DNA of 36,993 nucleotides from Pontibacillus yanchengensis Y32. GTDB taxonomy: Bacteria > Bacillota > Bacilli > Bacillales > BH030062. The notes below the pieces were generated by a model. The model did no database searches. It was not told the origin of the DNA and saw nothing but the letters and a program-made list of their open reading frames with translations. This document shows, piece after piece, positions 15,686 to 24,664 of this stretch. The stretch is from the NCBI RefSeq assembly GCF_000770635.1, contig NZ_AVBF01000040.1:1-36993 (forward strand), in the 5' to 3' direction. The position numbers and the translations under genes are program-made. Position 1 is the stretch's first letter, and each line of letters starts with the position of its first letter.

Positions 15686-16534
15686 GTGATGAACGGAGTA
15701 CTACAAGTGAGACGGTTAGACGTTCAGGATCATGAGGCCGTAAGTAATATGGAAACAGGTATTGAAGACGATTATGTTGTTCGCATCTTCCCTGACTTAA
15801 TTAGTCGTCGTAACAATGTTGTCTATGGATTATTCGATGGTGATCAAATTATCGCCGTTGCAGGCTATACAACGTTCTACGATCAATATGCCATGCTAGG
15901 ACGTTTGCGTAGTGATCGGCGTTATCACGGTAAAGGTCATGCAACGTATTTATTAAAGCAAATTATTAATGAAGTTCATCAACACCCTAGCATCAAGTGG
16001 ATTGGTGCGAACACCCAGATCTCTAACTCACCAGCCAGAAAGGTATTAGAAAAGCTTTCTATTCCACAGATGACTTCCTTTTATCCTGCCAAGGTGACCC
16101 ATCCCCACCTCCTCGAAGGAATAGATGGCCCTTTATGGGATAAAATCACAGATAGAGATAGGAAGAGAGAGTTATTGCAGTCCCTCTCCATTGATGTGTT
16201 TCCTTATGAAGCATATTATCCGTTACCGTTTGATGAGATTTATCTCACAGATGATTATCTGGACGCAAGCGCATGTTACTTGAGCCCCACCGGCGATCGC
16301 TTCATGATGATTAGAGAAGATCAAAAGAAATACCTTTATGCCAATGTAAAATACTTCTGGAACGACGCATTCAAGCAGCCTGGTTTTTGGAAAACGGTAC
16401 TCCATGAGTCAGAGCAACACACTGATATTGATGGGGTCTGGATGGATCTTACACAGGATGCATATGCACAAATCCCTGATACAGATGTCATGGAAGTGGG
16501 AGAACCTTGGATGCTTCATGGCTTATTTGTTTAA
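15686..16534 (+). CDS. GNAT acetyltransferase with C-terminal extension
   Basis: 282 residues. The N-terminal 150 residues form a GNAT domain: VLQVRRLDVQDHEAV, GLFDGDQIIAVAGYTTF, then the acetyl-CoA loop RRYHGKGHATYLL (about residues 79-91) and NSPARKVLEKL. The remaining 130 residues are a separate domain that I do not recognise, rich in aromatic residues (EAYYPLPFDEIYLTDDYLD). Start is GTG at 15686 or ATG at 15689; both fit the AAGGGGGT site. The gene stands between rnr and smpB on the opposite strand, breaking an otherwise conserved cluster, which suggests a local insertion. Substrate unknown. Confidence 0.8.
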   Translation: MMNGVLQVRRLDVQDHEAVSNMETGIEDDYVVRIFPDLISRRNNVVYGLFDGDQIIAVAGYTTFYDQYAMLGRLRSDRRYHGKGHATYLLKQIINEVHQHPSIKWIGANTQISNSPARKVLEKLSIPQMTSFYPAKVTHPHLLEGIDGPLWDKITDRDRKRELLQSLSIDVFPYEAYYPLPFDEIYLTDDYLDASACYLSPTGDRFMMIREDQKKYLYANVKYFWNDAFKQPGFWKTVLHESEQHTDIDGVWMDLTQDAYAQIPDTDVMEVGEPWMLHGLFV

Positions 16535-16553
16535 AATAATTAATTAATACAGA

Positions 16554-16590
16554 AGAAGCCTTGCCAACTTAATGGCAAGGCTTCTTTTTT
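16554..16590 (+). terminator. Terminator of the GNAT gene
   Basis: AGAAGCCTTGCCA-ACTTAA-TGGCAAGGCTTCT followed by TTTTTT. On the minus strand the same hairpin lies just after the rnr stop but lacks a good T run. Confidence 0.9.
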
Positions 16591-16591
16591 A

Positions 16592-18904
16592 TTATTTCTT
16601 CTTTTTCTTTCCTTTAGGAACGCCACTGTTTTGATAGAATGGCTTATTACTTTTTCCCTTTTTATTGCTTTTCGCATTATTCTTCTTATAAGAAGACTTA
16701 TCTTTTTCTTTTTTCGTGTTGATTACTTTCGGACGACTAGGACGGGAGCTTGGTTGATTTTTCTTAGGCGGTTCCATACCGACGATTTCAAAATCAACAA
16801 CACGTTCCTCCGTGTTTACATTAATACATTTAACCGTCAGTTCATCTCCGATACGGAACACATTGCCCGTACGTTCACCAATCATAGCGTATTGACGTTC
16901 TTCAAAGTGGTAGTAATCATCTGTCAGGTAGCTTACGTGCACGAGACCTTCAATTGTGTTAGGTAGCTCTACGAATAGACCAAAATTGGTTACAGAACTG
17001 ATAACACCTTCGAATTCTTCGCCAACCTTATCCTGCATATACTCCGCTTTCTTTAGATCATCTGTTTCACGCTCAGCATCAACTGCTGCTCGCTCACGCT
17101 CAGAAGAATGACGAGCAATATCAGGAATCTCTTCCTTCCAGTGTTCAGTCGTTTTGTCATCTACTTTTCCTTCTATTATATACGTGCGAATTAAGCGATG
17201 CACGATTAAGTCAGGATAACGACGAATTGGTGACGTGAAATGCGTGTAGTAATCAGAAGCCAATCCAAAGTGACCAAGGTTATTGGCATCATAACGAGCT
17301 TGTTGCATAGAACGAAGCATCAATTTGGAAATAACCATATCCTCTTGGGTACCTTTAACAGCCTCTAGCACTTCTTGCAGTGCTTTTGGATGGATATCTT
17401 TTGCTGTACCTTTCACCACATAACCGAAGTTCGTAATGAATTCGAAGAAGTGTTGAAGCTTAGCAGCATCCGGTTCTTCGTGAACACGGTGAATAAACGG
17501 TACGTTCATCCAATGGAAATGCTCATCAACAGTTTCGTTAGCCGCTAGCATAAACTCTTCAATTAATCGTTCGCCAACAGAACGTTCACGAAGTTTTACA
17601 TCTTCTGCTTTACCTTCTTCATCGACAAGCACCTGCGCTTCTTTAAAATCAAAGTCAATCGCTCCTCGCTCTAAACGCTTTTGGCGAAGGATACTAGCTA
17701 GTGCTTCCATATTTTTGAACATTGGAACTAGACTTTCATATTGACTTTTTGTTTCCTCGTCATCTTCTACGAGGATCTTATTTACTGCGTCATACGTCAT
17801 TCGTTCATTTGTCTTGATGACACTTTGGAAGATGTCGTGATTGACAACCTCACCACTTTCGTTAATTTCCATTTCACAAGATAACGTTAGACGGTTTACT
17901 TGTGGATTCAAGGAACAAATGCCGTTCGATAAACGGTGTGGAATCATTGGAATCACACGGTCCACTAGGTAAGAACTTGTACCTCTTTCATTTGCTTCTT
18001 TATCAATAGGCGAACCTTCTTCTACATAGTAGCTTACATCTGCGATATGAACTCCAAGATGATAGTTACCATTCTCCAGCTTACGTACAGCAACCGCATC
18101 ATCTAAGTCTTTGGCGTCTGCACCATCAATTGTAACGATTTGTTGATCTCTTAAATCACGACGGTTTTTGATTTCGACTTCCGAAATCTCATCTGGTGTA
18201 TTGTGCGCCTGTTCCATCACTTCATCCGGGAATTCGGATTTGATGCCATGTTTGTGAATGATTGCCAGAATATCAATACCTGGGTCATTTTTATGGCCGA
18301 GAATTTGAACGACTTCCCCTTCTGCACTCATACGTGCTTCCGGATATTTCGTGATTTTTACAATCACTTTGTGACCATCTACCGCTCCATTGGTAGCATT
18401 CTTCGGAATAAAAATATCATTAGGAATCCGTTTATCGTCTGCTATAACGAATCCAAAGTATCCATTGTCATCATACGTACCGACAATTTCATTTGTATTT
18501 CGTTCTAGAATACGAATAACAGTACCTTCTGGTCGCTTGTCATCTTCTCTATTTGTTTCCGTACGAACCAACACTCGATCATTGTTCATTGCTGAATGCA
18601 GGTCAGAGTGATGGATGTAAATATCATCTTTATCTTCATCATCAGGGATGAGAAAGGCGAATCCTTTTTGGTGCATTTGGATTCTACCTCTAGTTAAATT
18701 CATTTTTTCTGGAAGACCGTAGCGATTTTTTCGAGTACGTACAAGCTCGCCTTCTTCTTCCAATTCATTTAGTGTCTTCATTAAACTTGAAAAATCCTGG
18801 TCTTCATCATACTGAGCCATCTCTTCTATTTCCTGAACAGAAAGAGGCTTCGACGTATTTTCATGTATGAAGTCCATGATTTGTTGCTTTAATTCTTGAC
18901 TCAT
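16592..18904 (-). CDS. rnr: Ribonuclease R
   Basis: 3'-5' exoribonuclease of the RNase II family that degrades structured RNA, including tmRNA-tagged mRNA. It has 770 residues: an N-terminal winged-helix (about 1-65), two cold-shock OB domains, the RNB catalytic domain with [11 protein letters not shown] (Asp metal ligands) and [12 protein letters not shown], an S1 domain ([16 protein letters not shown]), and a lysine-rich tail ending KKKKK. I choose ATG 18904, because AAGGAAGG lies upstream and the longer frame would overlap est. It is 40 bases from est on the same strand, so the two are likely co-transcribed. Confidence 0.97.
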   Translation of the reverse strand: MSQELKQQIMDFIHENTSKPLSVQEIEEMAQYDEDQDFSSLMKTLNELEEEGELVRTRKNRYGLPEKMNLTRGRIQMHQKGFAFLIPDDEDKDDIYIHHSDLHSAMNNDRVLVRTETNREDDKRPEGTVIRILERNTNEIVGTYDDNGYFGFVIADDKRIPNDIFIPKNATNGAVDGHKVIVKITKYPEARMSAEGEVVQILGHKNDPGIDILAIIHKHGIKSEFPDEVMEQAHNTPDEISEVEIKNRRDLRDQQIVTIDGADAKDLDDAVAVRKLENGNYHLGVHIADVSYYVEEGSPIDKEANERGTSSYLVDRVIPMIPHRLSNGICSLNPQVNRLTLSCEMEINESGEVVNHDIFQSVIKTNERMTYDAVNKILVEDDEETKSQYESLVPMFKNMEALASILRQKRLERGAIDFDFKEAQVLVDEEGKAEDVKLRERSVGERLIEEFMLAANETVDEHFHWMNVPFIHRVHEEPDAAKLQHFFEFITNFGYVVKGTAKDIHPKALQEVLEAVKGTQEDMVISKLMLRSMQQARYDANNLGHFGLASDYYTHFTSPIRRYPDLIVHRLIRTYIIEGKVDDKTTEHWKEEIPDIARHSSERERAAVDAERETDDLKKAEYMQDKVGEEFEGVISSVTNFGLFVELPNTIEGLVHVSYLTDDYYHFEERQYAMIGERTGNVFRIGDELTVKCINVNTEERVVDFEIVGMEPPKKNQPSSRPSRPKVINTKKEKDKSSYKKNNAKSNKKGKSNKPFYQNSGVPKGKKKKK

Positions 18905-18944
18905 ACTATTCACCTTCCTTTTATTACCGTATATTGTCTTCTTA

Positions 18945-19694
18945 TTATTCCACAGACCAATCAAGCGATTCTAAGAATTGATAAATATCTTCATGTAATG
19001 CCTCTTTTTCCTTGTCGAGGGTAATGATATGTTCCGAATCCTCGTACCATTTGATTTCTTTATGATCCGCTTCTACATGGTTATAAATGTACGTTGCACT
19101 ATCTGTATTGATCATTTTATCCTTTTGGGCTTGTACAACAAACGTAGGAGCATAAATCATATCAACATTGTCATGTACTTCTTTAATTAATTTTCCTAAT
19201 TCAGTAAAGGTTTCTGTGGAATCAGCTAGAATGTCATCTAGCTCTTGCTGAATCGTTTCTTCTGATTTCTTCTCTAATTGTTTGTATTCTTTTCCGAATT
19301 GCCTGAACCCTTGCTTTAACTCTTCTTCATTATCATAAAAAACAGGAGCACACATAGGGATCATAGCTTTGACTGGTTTACTGTAAGCCAATTTAAGTCC
19401 AAGCGCGCCTCCTAAAGAAAGCCCCGCGACAGCAATCTCTTCATAGCCTAAGTCTTGAAGATGTTGAAACGCATCTTGAACATCCTGCCACCAATCCTTT
19501 GGTGTATATTTAACTACTTCCTCAGGTTCTTGCCCATGACCACTAAAAATAGGTGCATGACATGTGTACCCTTGTTTTTGTAAGTATCGTCCTAGCATTC
19601 TTACGTCAGCAGAATGACCAGTAAAACCATGTAATAATAATACCGCACGATTACCTGCTTCAAACGTAAAAGGTTGAGGTTGTTTTATTTTCAT
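18945..19694 (-). CDS. est: Carboxylesterase, Est30/YvaK type
   Basis: 249-residue alpha/beta-hydrolase that cleaves short-chain carboxylic esters, perhaps lipid-derived. The catalytic triad falls where the Geobacillus Est30 triad does: Ser93 in GLSLGG, Asp192 in QAQKDKMI and His222 in DSEHIITLD. The oxyanion region [11 protein letters not shown] is at residues 20-30. No signal peptide, so it is cytoplasmic. It sits upstream of rnr, as in other Bacilli, where secG-est-rnr-smpB-ssrA is a standard order. Confidence 0.95.
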   Translation of the reverse strand: MKIKQPQPFTFEAGNRAVLLLHGFTGHSADVRMLGRYLQKQGYTCHAPIFSGHGQEPEEVVKYTPKDWWQDVQDAFQHLQDLGYEEIAVAGLSLGGALGLKLAYSKPVKAMIPMCAPVFYDNEEELKQGFRQFGKEYKQLEKKSEETIQQELDDILADSTETFTELGKLIKEVHDNVDMIYAPTFVVQAQKDKMINTDSATYIYNHVEADHKEIKWYEDSEHIITLDKEKEALHEDIYQFLESLDWSVE

Positions 19695-20132
19695 ATAATG
19701 TTCAACTCCTTTTTCATAGATGAATGGTTTGTCTAAAATCGCTTAAACTAGTTGGGAATGAATATAAATTTTACGCGTCAGTTTAATTTAGAAGATAAGG
19801 AATAATATGAGAATGATTCCATATTACCATACCTTATTCTAGCGAGGCGACTTTTCCAGATTCGCTACTATACTTCACGATAGAGGGAGTTTCTAAACAT
19901 GGAGAAGAAAAGCTCAGGGCGCCCGCTTGGCGTTCCGGTGTTGGCGGTTGCCCCTATTTTTCGATTCTCGCTCCGAAATCGAAAAAAGTCGCTCCAGAAA
20001 CGTGCAATACAGAACTGATCTACGTGGCTCCACGCAATAAATATGGATTAATTTACAAAATGATAGTTAATGGAAAAAATGCTCTTAATCTTGAGGTTAA
20101 TACTTGAAGAGGATTAAGCTGGGGGAATTTAA
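19695..20132. other. Intergenic spacer between secG and est
   Basis: About 440 bases containing a 20-nt-period array (annotated separately) and, at 19795-19841, a loose palindrome around ATAATATG. No ORF with a ribosome site. The spacer is long for a pair that is usually adjacent, so material has been inserted here. Confidence 0.5.
19947..19996 (-). repeat. 20-nt-period array 1 (three units)
   Basis: On the plus strand the core GCTCC or GCCCC begins at 19950, 19970 and 19991, with AT-rich spacers (CTATTTTTCGATTCTC, GAAATCGAAAAAAGTC). On the minus strand this reads as GGAGCGACTTTTTTCGATTT, the same unit as in the array at 30683. A single related GAGGCGACTTTTCC is seen at about 19838 on the plus strand. 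Confidence 0.65.
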
Positions 20133-20166
20133 TAAAAAAACAACGAGCTAAAGAAAACTCGTTGTT
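20133..20166 (-). terminator. Terminator of secG
   Basis: On the minus strand AACAACGAG-TTTTCTTTAG-CTCGTTGTT is followed by TTTTTTT; it starts at the secG stop codon. Confidence 0.88.
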
Positions 20167-20397
20167 CTATAGTACATATCCAATTAAGAATGTAAGCACG
20201 AAGAAAAGAACAGCTGTGACAATTGTAGCCTTGTGCATTACAGCATCCATTCCACGGGCTTTTTGTTTACCAAAAACCTGTTCAGCTCCACCTGAAATAG
20301 CTCCAGCTAATCCAGCGCTCTTACCTGATTGTAGAAGAACAAGTGTAATAAGTGCAATTGCATCAATAACGAGTAATGTAACGCTTAAACCATACAT
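20167..20397 (-). CDS. secG: Protein translocase subunit SecG
   Basis: Small membrane subunit of the SecYEG export channel. The 76-residue product matches the Bacillus subtilis length and has two membrane helices (about 4-24 and 54-75) joined by a loop with the conserved [20 protein letters not shown] and [13 protein letters not shown] use ATG 20397; the GTG at 20406 abuts the AGGAGG site and is too close for initiation. It is the first gene of the secG-est-rnr cluster. Confidence 0.95.
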   Translation of the reverse strand: MYGLSVTLLVIDAIALITLVLLQSGKSAGLAGAISGGAEQVFGKQKARGMDAVMHKATIVTAVLFFVLTFLIGYVL

Positions 20398-20648
20398 ACG
20401 ATCCACCTCCTAAGACGGACAATACCTAATGATAATGTAGCATAAAATAGACAACTCAGCAAGAAAGTATTCAATAATTTGGATTTGCTTTCTTACAACG
20501 CTCTCCACTATGTTCAAATCACTATCTTTTACCTTTCTTTTTTCTATATGAATATAATGATCATAGCCTTACATTTTCCATTGCGGAATTTTTTAAATAG
20601 TATTTTATTTTAATTTCTGAGCATTTATGATTGATTGCCTGTGTATTG

Positions 20649-20712
20649 TTTGATACTTTTTGGATGGTTTTGATTGTTTTTGATTGATTTGTGAAAGGGC
20701 TTCCTTTATGAT
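20649..20712 (+). promoter_or_regulatory. fru promoter with phased operator repeats
   Basis: The -35 TTGATT (20684-20689), a 17-base spacer and the -10 TATGAT (20707-20712) form a good sigma-A promoter. The hexamer TTTGAT or its variant TTTGGA begins at 20649, 20659, 20669 and 20679, exactly 10 bases apart, so all lie on one face of the helix and the last reaches the -35. This is a likely binding site for the DeoR-type FruR encoded next. FruR binding is inference. Confidence 0.65.
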
Positions 20713-20743
20713 GAGATTAAGGTACTTATAGGAGGAATGAATC

Positions 20744-21496
20744 ATGCTGACTCCTCAGCGACAACAACTAATACTTGACTTACTACATGATCAACAAACA
20801 GTCAAATTACATGAATTCGTGCAGGCAACAAATGCTTCTGAATCCACTATTCGTCGGGATTTGCAGCAACTTGAAGAAAAAAACTTGCTCAAACGCGTCC
20901 ATGGCGGAGCTTCCATACTCCATCAAAAACGGGAAGAATTAAGCATCCCTGAGAAATCAACCAAAAACCTTCAACAAAAAAAGCAAATTGCTATGCTTGC
21001 TGCTTCCTTCATTCGTGATGGTGATTGTGTATTTTTAGATGCAGGCACAACAACGTATGAGATGATCCCTTATATGAAAGATAAACATCTCACTGTTGTG
21101 ACGAACGGCCTTAGCCTCATCGATGCATTAATTGATCATAATATTGAGGCGTATGTTACTGGAGGGTTTGTAAAACATAAAACTAGGGCATTGATTGGTA
21201 GCGGCGCCACTTCAGGGCTTACCAATTATAGATTTGATAAATCTTTTCTAGGTGTAAATGGTATCCATCCCTTTTACGGCTATACAACACCTGACCCTGA
21301 AGAGGCTGTAGTAAAAAGCACTGCCTTGGCATATTCGCAAGAAGCCTTTATTTTAGGAGATTCTTCAAAATTAAATGAAGTAACCTTTTCCAAAGTAGCT
21401 GACTTAGATATGGCTCAACTCATTACGAATGAAGAGAACGAAGATAGAATTAGTCTTTATAAAGAGAAAACTACAGTAAAGGTTGTGTCACCATGA
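20744..21496 (+). CDS. fruR: Fructose operon repressor, DeoR family
   Basis: 250 residues. The N-terminal winged helix-turn-helix MLTPQRQQLILDLL with SESTIRRDLQQLEEKNLLKRVHGGA is the DeoR signature. The C-terminal sugar-phosphate sensor domain has FLDAGTTTYEMIP, VVTNGLSL, GGFVKHKTRALIGS and the closing ILGDSSKLNEVTFSKVADL. It probably senses fructose 1-phosphate, as FruR relatives do, and represses its own operon. The stop overlaps the fruK start (ATGA), indicating translational coupling. A GGAGGA site precedes the ATG. Confidence 0.94.
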   Translation: MLTPQRQQLILDLLHDQQTVKLHEFVQATNASESTIRRDLQQLEEKNLLKRVHGGASILHQKREELSIPEKSTKNLQQKKQIAMLAASFIRDGDCVFLDAGTTTYEMIPYMKDKHLTVVTNGLSLIDALIDHNIEAYVTGGFVKHKTRALIGSGATSGLTNYRFDKSFLGVNGIHPFYGYTTPDPEEAVVKSTALAYSQEAFILGDSSKLNEVTFSKVADLDMAQLITNEENEDRISLYKEKTTVKVVSP

Positions 21497-22407
21497 TTTA
21501 TACGGTTACGTTAAATCCTTCTATTGACTACATTATGCATGTAGATGCATTCGAAGAGGGAGGCTTAAACAGAGCTACAAAGACGTATTACTACCCAGGT
21601 GGTAAAGGGATTAACGTCTCAAGAGTGTTAAGCAAACTTGATATTTCTACTACTGCACTTGGATTTATTGGAGGATTCACCGGTCAATTTATACAAGAAG
21701 CTTTAGAAGAAGCACACGTGAATCATAACTTTATAAATACAGGACAAAAGACGCGCATTAATGTCAAATTAAAATCTTCTGATGAATCGGAAATAAATGG
21801 TCCAGGTCCTGAGATAACAAATGATCAGCAGCACGAGTTACTTCAACAAGTTGACCAATTAAGTAAAGGCGATTTTCTAGTCGTTGCGGGAAGTATTCCG
21901 AAAACGATGCCTCCTTCCTTTTACAAGGAAATGGCTAAGCGGTGTGAGGAAAACGAAGCACGCTTTGTGGCTGATACATCTGGTGAAGCGCTTGAGGACC
22001 TTATCGGTACGAAAACATTTTTGTTAAAACCAAATCACCATGAACTAGGAGAACTCTTTCAAACTACAATTGAAACAAAAGAAGATGCCATCTATCACGC
22101 CAAGAAATTAATGGATAAAAGCGCTGATAACGTCATTGTAAGCATGGGCGGAGATGGAGCTATCCTGGTTAATCATGAATACACTCTTTTTGCAAATGTC
22201 CCTAAAGGGGAAGTGAAAAACTCCGTTGGCGCTGGGGATTCTGTAGTATCTGGTTTTCTTGCAGGTTATGAGAAGACGCAAGATGTGAAGGAAGCTTTTG
22301 CGTACGGTGTGGCTGCTGGAAGTGCTACTGCTTTTAGTGACGATTTGGCTGAAGCTGAATACATTCATGAGCTTAGAGAGCAAGTGAATGTGGAAGTACT
22401 ATCATAA
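21493..22407 (+). CDS. fruK: 1-phosphofructokinase
   Basis: 304-residue PfkB-family sugar kinase; phosphorylates fructose 1-phosphate, made by the PTS, to fructose 1,6-bisphosphate. Visible motifs: TLNPSIDYIMHV at the N-terminus, YPGGKGINVSRVL for sugar binding and NSVGAGDSVVSGFLAG with the catalytic Asp and the anion hole near the C-terminus. It overlaps fruR by four bases and is followed by fruA after 16 bases, so it is the second gene of the operon. Confidence 0.96.
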   Translation: MIYTVTLNPSIDYIMHVDAFEEGGLNRATKTYYYPGGKGINVSRVLSKLDISTTALGFIGGFTGQFIQEALEEAHVNHNFINTGQKTRINVKLKSSDESEINGPGPEITNDQQHELLQQVDQLSKGDFLVVAGSIPKTMPPSFYKEMAKRCEENEARFVADTSGEALEDLIGTKTFLLKPNHHELGELFQTTIETKEDAIYHAKKLMDKSADNVIVSMGGDGAILVNHEYTLFANVPKGEVKNSVGAGDSVVSGFLAGYEKTQDVKEAFAYGVAAGSATAFSDDLAEAEYIHELREQVNVEVLS

Positions 22408-22423
22408 CGAGGAGGGGAATAAA

Positions 22424-24340
22424 GTGAAAATCACTGACTTATTAAAGCAGGACACAATGATTTTGGAATTAGAAGCAGAGAAAAAACCTGAAATTATTGA
22501 TGAACTTGCTGACAAATTAGACGAAGCTGGGCGTTTACATGACAAAGAGGAATTTAAGAAAGCTATCTTAGCTAGAGAAGAACAAGGGACAACTGGTATT
22601 GGTGAAGGTGTAGCTATCCCACACGCTAAAACGGCAGCTGTTAAAGAGCCTGCTATTGCGTTTGCGCGTAAAAAAGATGGTGCCGATTATGAGTCATTAG
22701 ACGGACAACCAACGTATCTTTTCTTCATGATTGCAGCATCGGAAGGCGCGGACCAAGCTCACCTTGAAACATTATCTAGCTTATCTACATTACTAATGGA
22801 CGAAAGCTTCCGCGAAAAATTACTTCAAGCAAACTCCCGAGAGGAAATTGCAAAGCTAATTGATGAGAAGGAATCGGACAATAAAGAAGACCAAGAAGAA
22901 GAGGAAGCACAACAAGCTTCTCAACAAGAATCAAATGAAGGCGACTTCGTTGTTGCTGTTACTGCTTGTGCTACCGGAATCGCTCATACGTACATGGCAG
23001 CCGATAAATTAAAAGAAACTGCTAAAGAAATGGGCGTCAACATCAAGGTAGAAACAAATGGTTCCAGTGGTGTGAAGAATAAATTAACCCAAGATGATAT
23101 CGATCGTGCGAAAGGTGTTATTGTAGCATCTGATATCTCAGTTGAAACAAATCGTTTTAAAGGAAAGCACGTTATTCAAACACCAGTAGCTAAAGGTATC
23201 CATGAACCGAAGAAGCTAATTGAACAAGCTGTTAATCAAGATGCTCCTGTTTTTGAAGGAGAAGATGACAGCGAAGGTGAAGGCAGTTCTATGGGTGGAG
23301 GAGAAAAGACCGGCTTCTACAAACACCTAATGAATGGTGTTTCCAACATGCTACCATTCGTTGTTGGTGGTGGAATCCTAATCGCTCTATCCTTCTTATG
23401 GGGAATTGAATCTGAAAATCAACTTGCTCAATGGTTAAGTACAATTGGCGGAGGTAAAGCCTTCTTCCTAATGGTTCCAGTACTTGCCGGCTTTATCGCC
23501 CAAAGTATTGCAGGTCGTCCAGGACTCGCACCAGGAATGGTCGGTGGTTTAATTGCAACGACGACAGCCACGGAAAATGCTAGTGGTGGTTCAGGATTTC
23601 TTGGTGGTTTGATTGCAGGTTTCTTAGCTGGTTATGTTGTACTTCTTATTCAACAAGCTCTGAAGAACTTACCTGACTCAATCGATGGCTTAAAGCCCGT
23701 GTTATTCTATCCTGTATTCGGCCTACTGATTACCGGATTAATTATGATTACTATTAATCCAGTTCTTGTTTCTGTTTATACCTTCATCCAAGATTGGCTT
23801 GAAGGATTAGGTTCCGCCGGTATTATTGTTGGATTAATCATAGGTGGTATGATGGCTGTTGACATGGGTGGACCAGTGAACAAAGCCGCATACACATTTG
23901 GTCTCGCTACACTTGACGCTGGTAACTATGCCCCAATCGCAGCTGCCATGGCAGGCGGTATGGTGCCTCCATTAGGTATGGCACTTGCTACTTCTATTTT
24001 CAAAAATAAATTTACTAATCAAGAAAAAGAAACAGGAAAAACAGCTTACGCTATGGGTGCTTCCTTTATTACAGAAGGTGCTATCCCATTCGCAGCTGCA
24101 GACCCTGGTCGTGTTATTCCAGCATCCGTTATTGGTTCTGCCATAACAGGTGGTTTAGTTTACCTATTTGGCCTTGAGTTATTAGCTCCACACGGTGGAA
24201 TTTTCGTAATTGGAACGGTACAAAGTGAAATGATAGCTAAACCTCTTGCTATTCTATTCTACGCTCTTGCTGTTATTGTTGGCGCAATTATTACAGCAAT
24301 TATTGCAGGTTTCTTGAAAAAACCTATCGAAAACAGGTAA
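22424..24340 (+). CDS. fruA: Fructose PTS enzyme IIABC
   Basis: 638-residue fructose permease that takes up fructose and phosphorylates it at C1. Order IIA-IIB-IIC: His67 in EGVAIPHAK is the IIA phosphorylation site, Cys182 in VTACATGIAHTYMAADKL is the IIB site, and the IIC part from about residue 300 has eight or more membrane segments with GGPVNKAAY and ITEGAIPFAA. A charged linker of about 25 residues, with the acidic run DNKEDQEEEEAQQ, joins IIA and IIB. Start is GTG 22424, with GAGGAGGGG upstream; a longer frame would overlap fruK. Fructose-type IIB identity is shown by the CATGIAHT motif. Confidence 0.97.
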   Translation: MKITDLLKQDTMILELEAEKKPEIIDELADKLDEAGRLHDKEEFKKAILAREEQGTTGIGEGVAIPHAKTAAVKEPAIAFARKKDGADYESLDGQPTYLFFMIAASEGADQAHLETLSSLSTLLMDESFREKLLQANSREEIAKLIDEKESDNKEDQEEEEAQQASQQESNEGDFVVAVTACATGIAHTYMAADKLKETAKEMGVNIKVETNGSSGVKNKLTQDDIDRAKGVIVASDISVETNRFKGKHVIQTPVAKGIHEPKKLIEQAVNQDAPVFEGEDDSEGEGSSMGGGEKTGFYKHLMNGVSNMLPFVVGGGILIALSFLWGIESENQLAQWLSTIGGGKAFFLMVPVLAGFIAQSIAGRPGLAPGMVGGLIATTTATENASGGSGFLGGLIAGFLAGYVVLLIQQALKNLPDSIDGLKPVLFYPVFGLLITGLIMITINPVLVSVYTFIQDWLEGLGSAGIIVGLIIGGMMAVDMGGPVNKAAYTFGLATLDAGNYAPIAAAMAGGMVPPLGMALATSIFKNKFTNQEKETGKTAYAMGASFITEGAIPFAAADPGRVIPASVIGSAITGGLVYLFGLELLAPHGGIFVIGTVQSEMIAKPLAILFYALAVIVGAIITAIIAGFLKKPIENR

Positions 24341-24394
24341 AGTATATAGTTGAATGAACTAAAATTTATTTTAACTTTTGAGGAGGTACTCTGT

Positions 24395-24661
24395 ATGGTA
24401 GAACAAACAATGAAAATCACATCCGAAGACGGCGTACACGCACGTCCCGCTACAGTACTAGTACAAACTGCTGGTGCTTATAAAGCTGAAGTATCACTAG
24501 AATATAACGAAAAATCCGTTAACCTAAAATCCATCATGGGTATTATGTCGCTTGGTATTCCTTCCGGTGCAGATGTTAAACTAAAAGCTGAAGGCTCAGA
24601 CGAAGAAGAAGCACTACAAGCCATCGTCGACACAGTGAAAAAAGAAAATCTGGGGGAATAA
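24395..24661 (+). CDS. ptsH: Phosphocarrier protein HPr
   Basis: 88-residue general PTS phosphocarrier. His15 in GVHARPAT accepts phosphate from enzyme I, and Ser46 in KSIMGIMSL is the HPr-kinase site used for carbon catabolite repression with CcpA. ATG at 24395 with AGGAGG eight bases before it; the longer frame has no ribosome site. It sits 54 bases after fruA without any visible terminator, so it is probably read through from the fru promoter. Confidence 0.97.
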   Translation: MVEQTMKITSEDGVHARPATVLVQTAGAYKAEVSLEYNEKSVNLKSIMGIMSLGIPSGADVKLKAEGSDEEEALQAIVDTVKKENLGE

Positions 24662-24664
24662 TTG

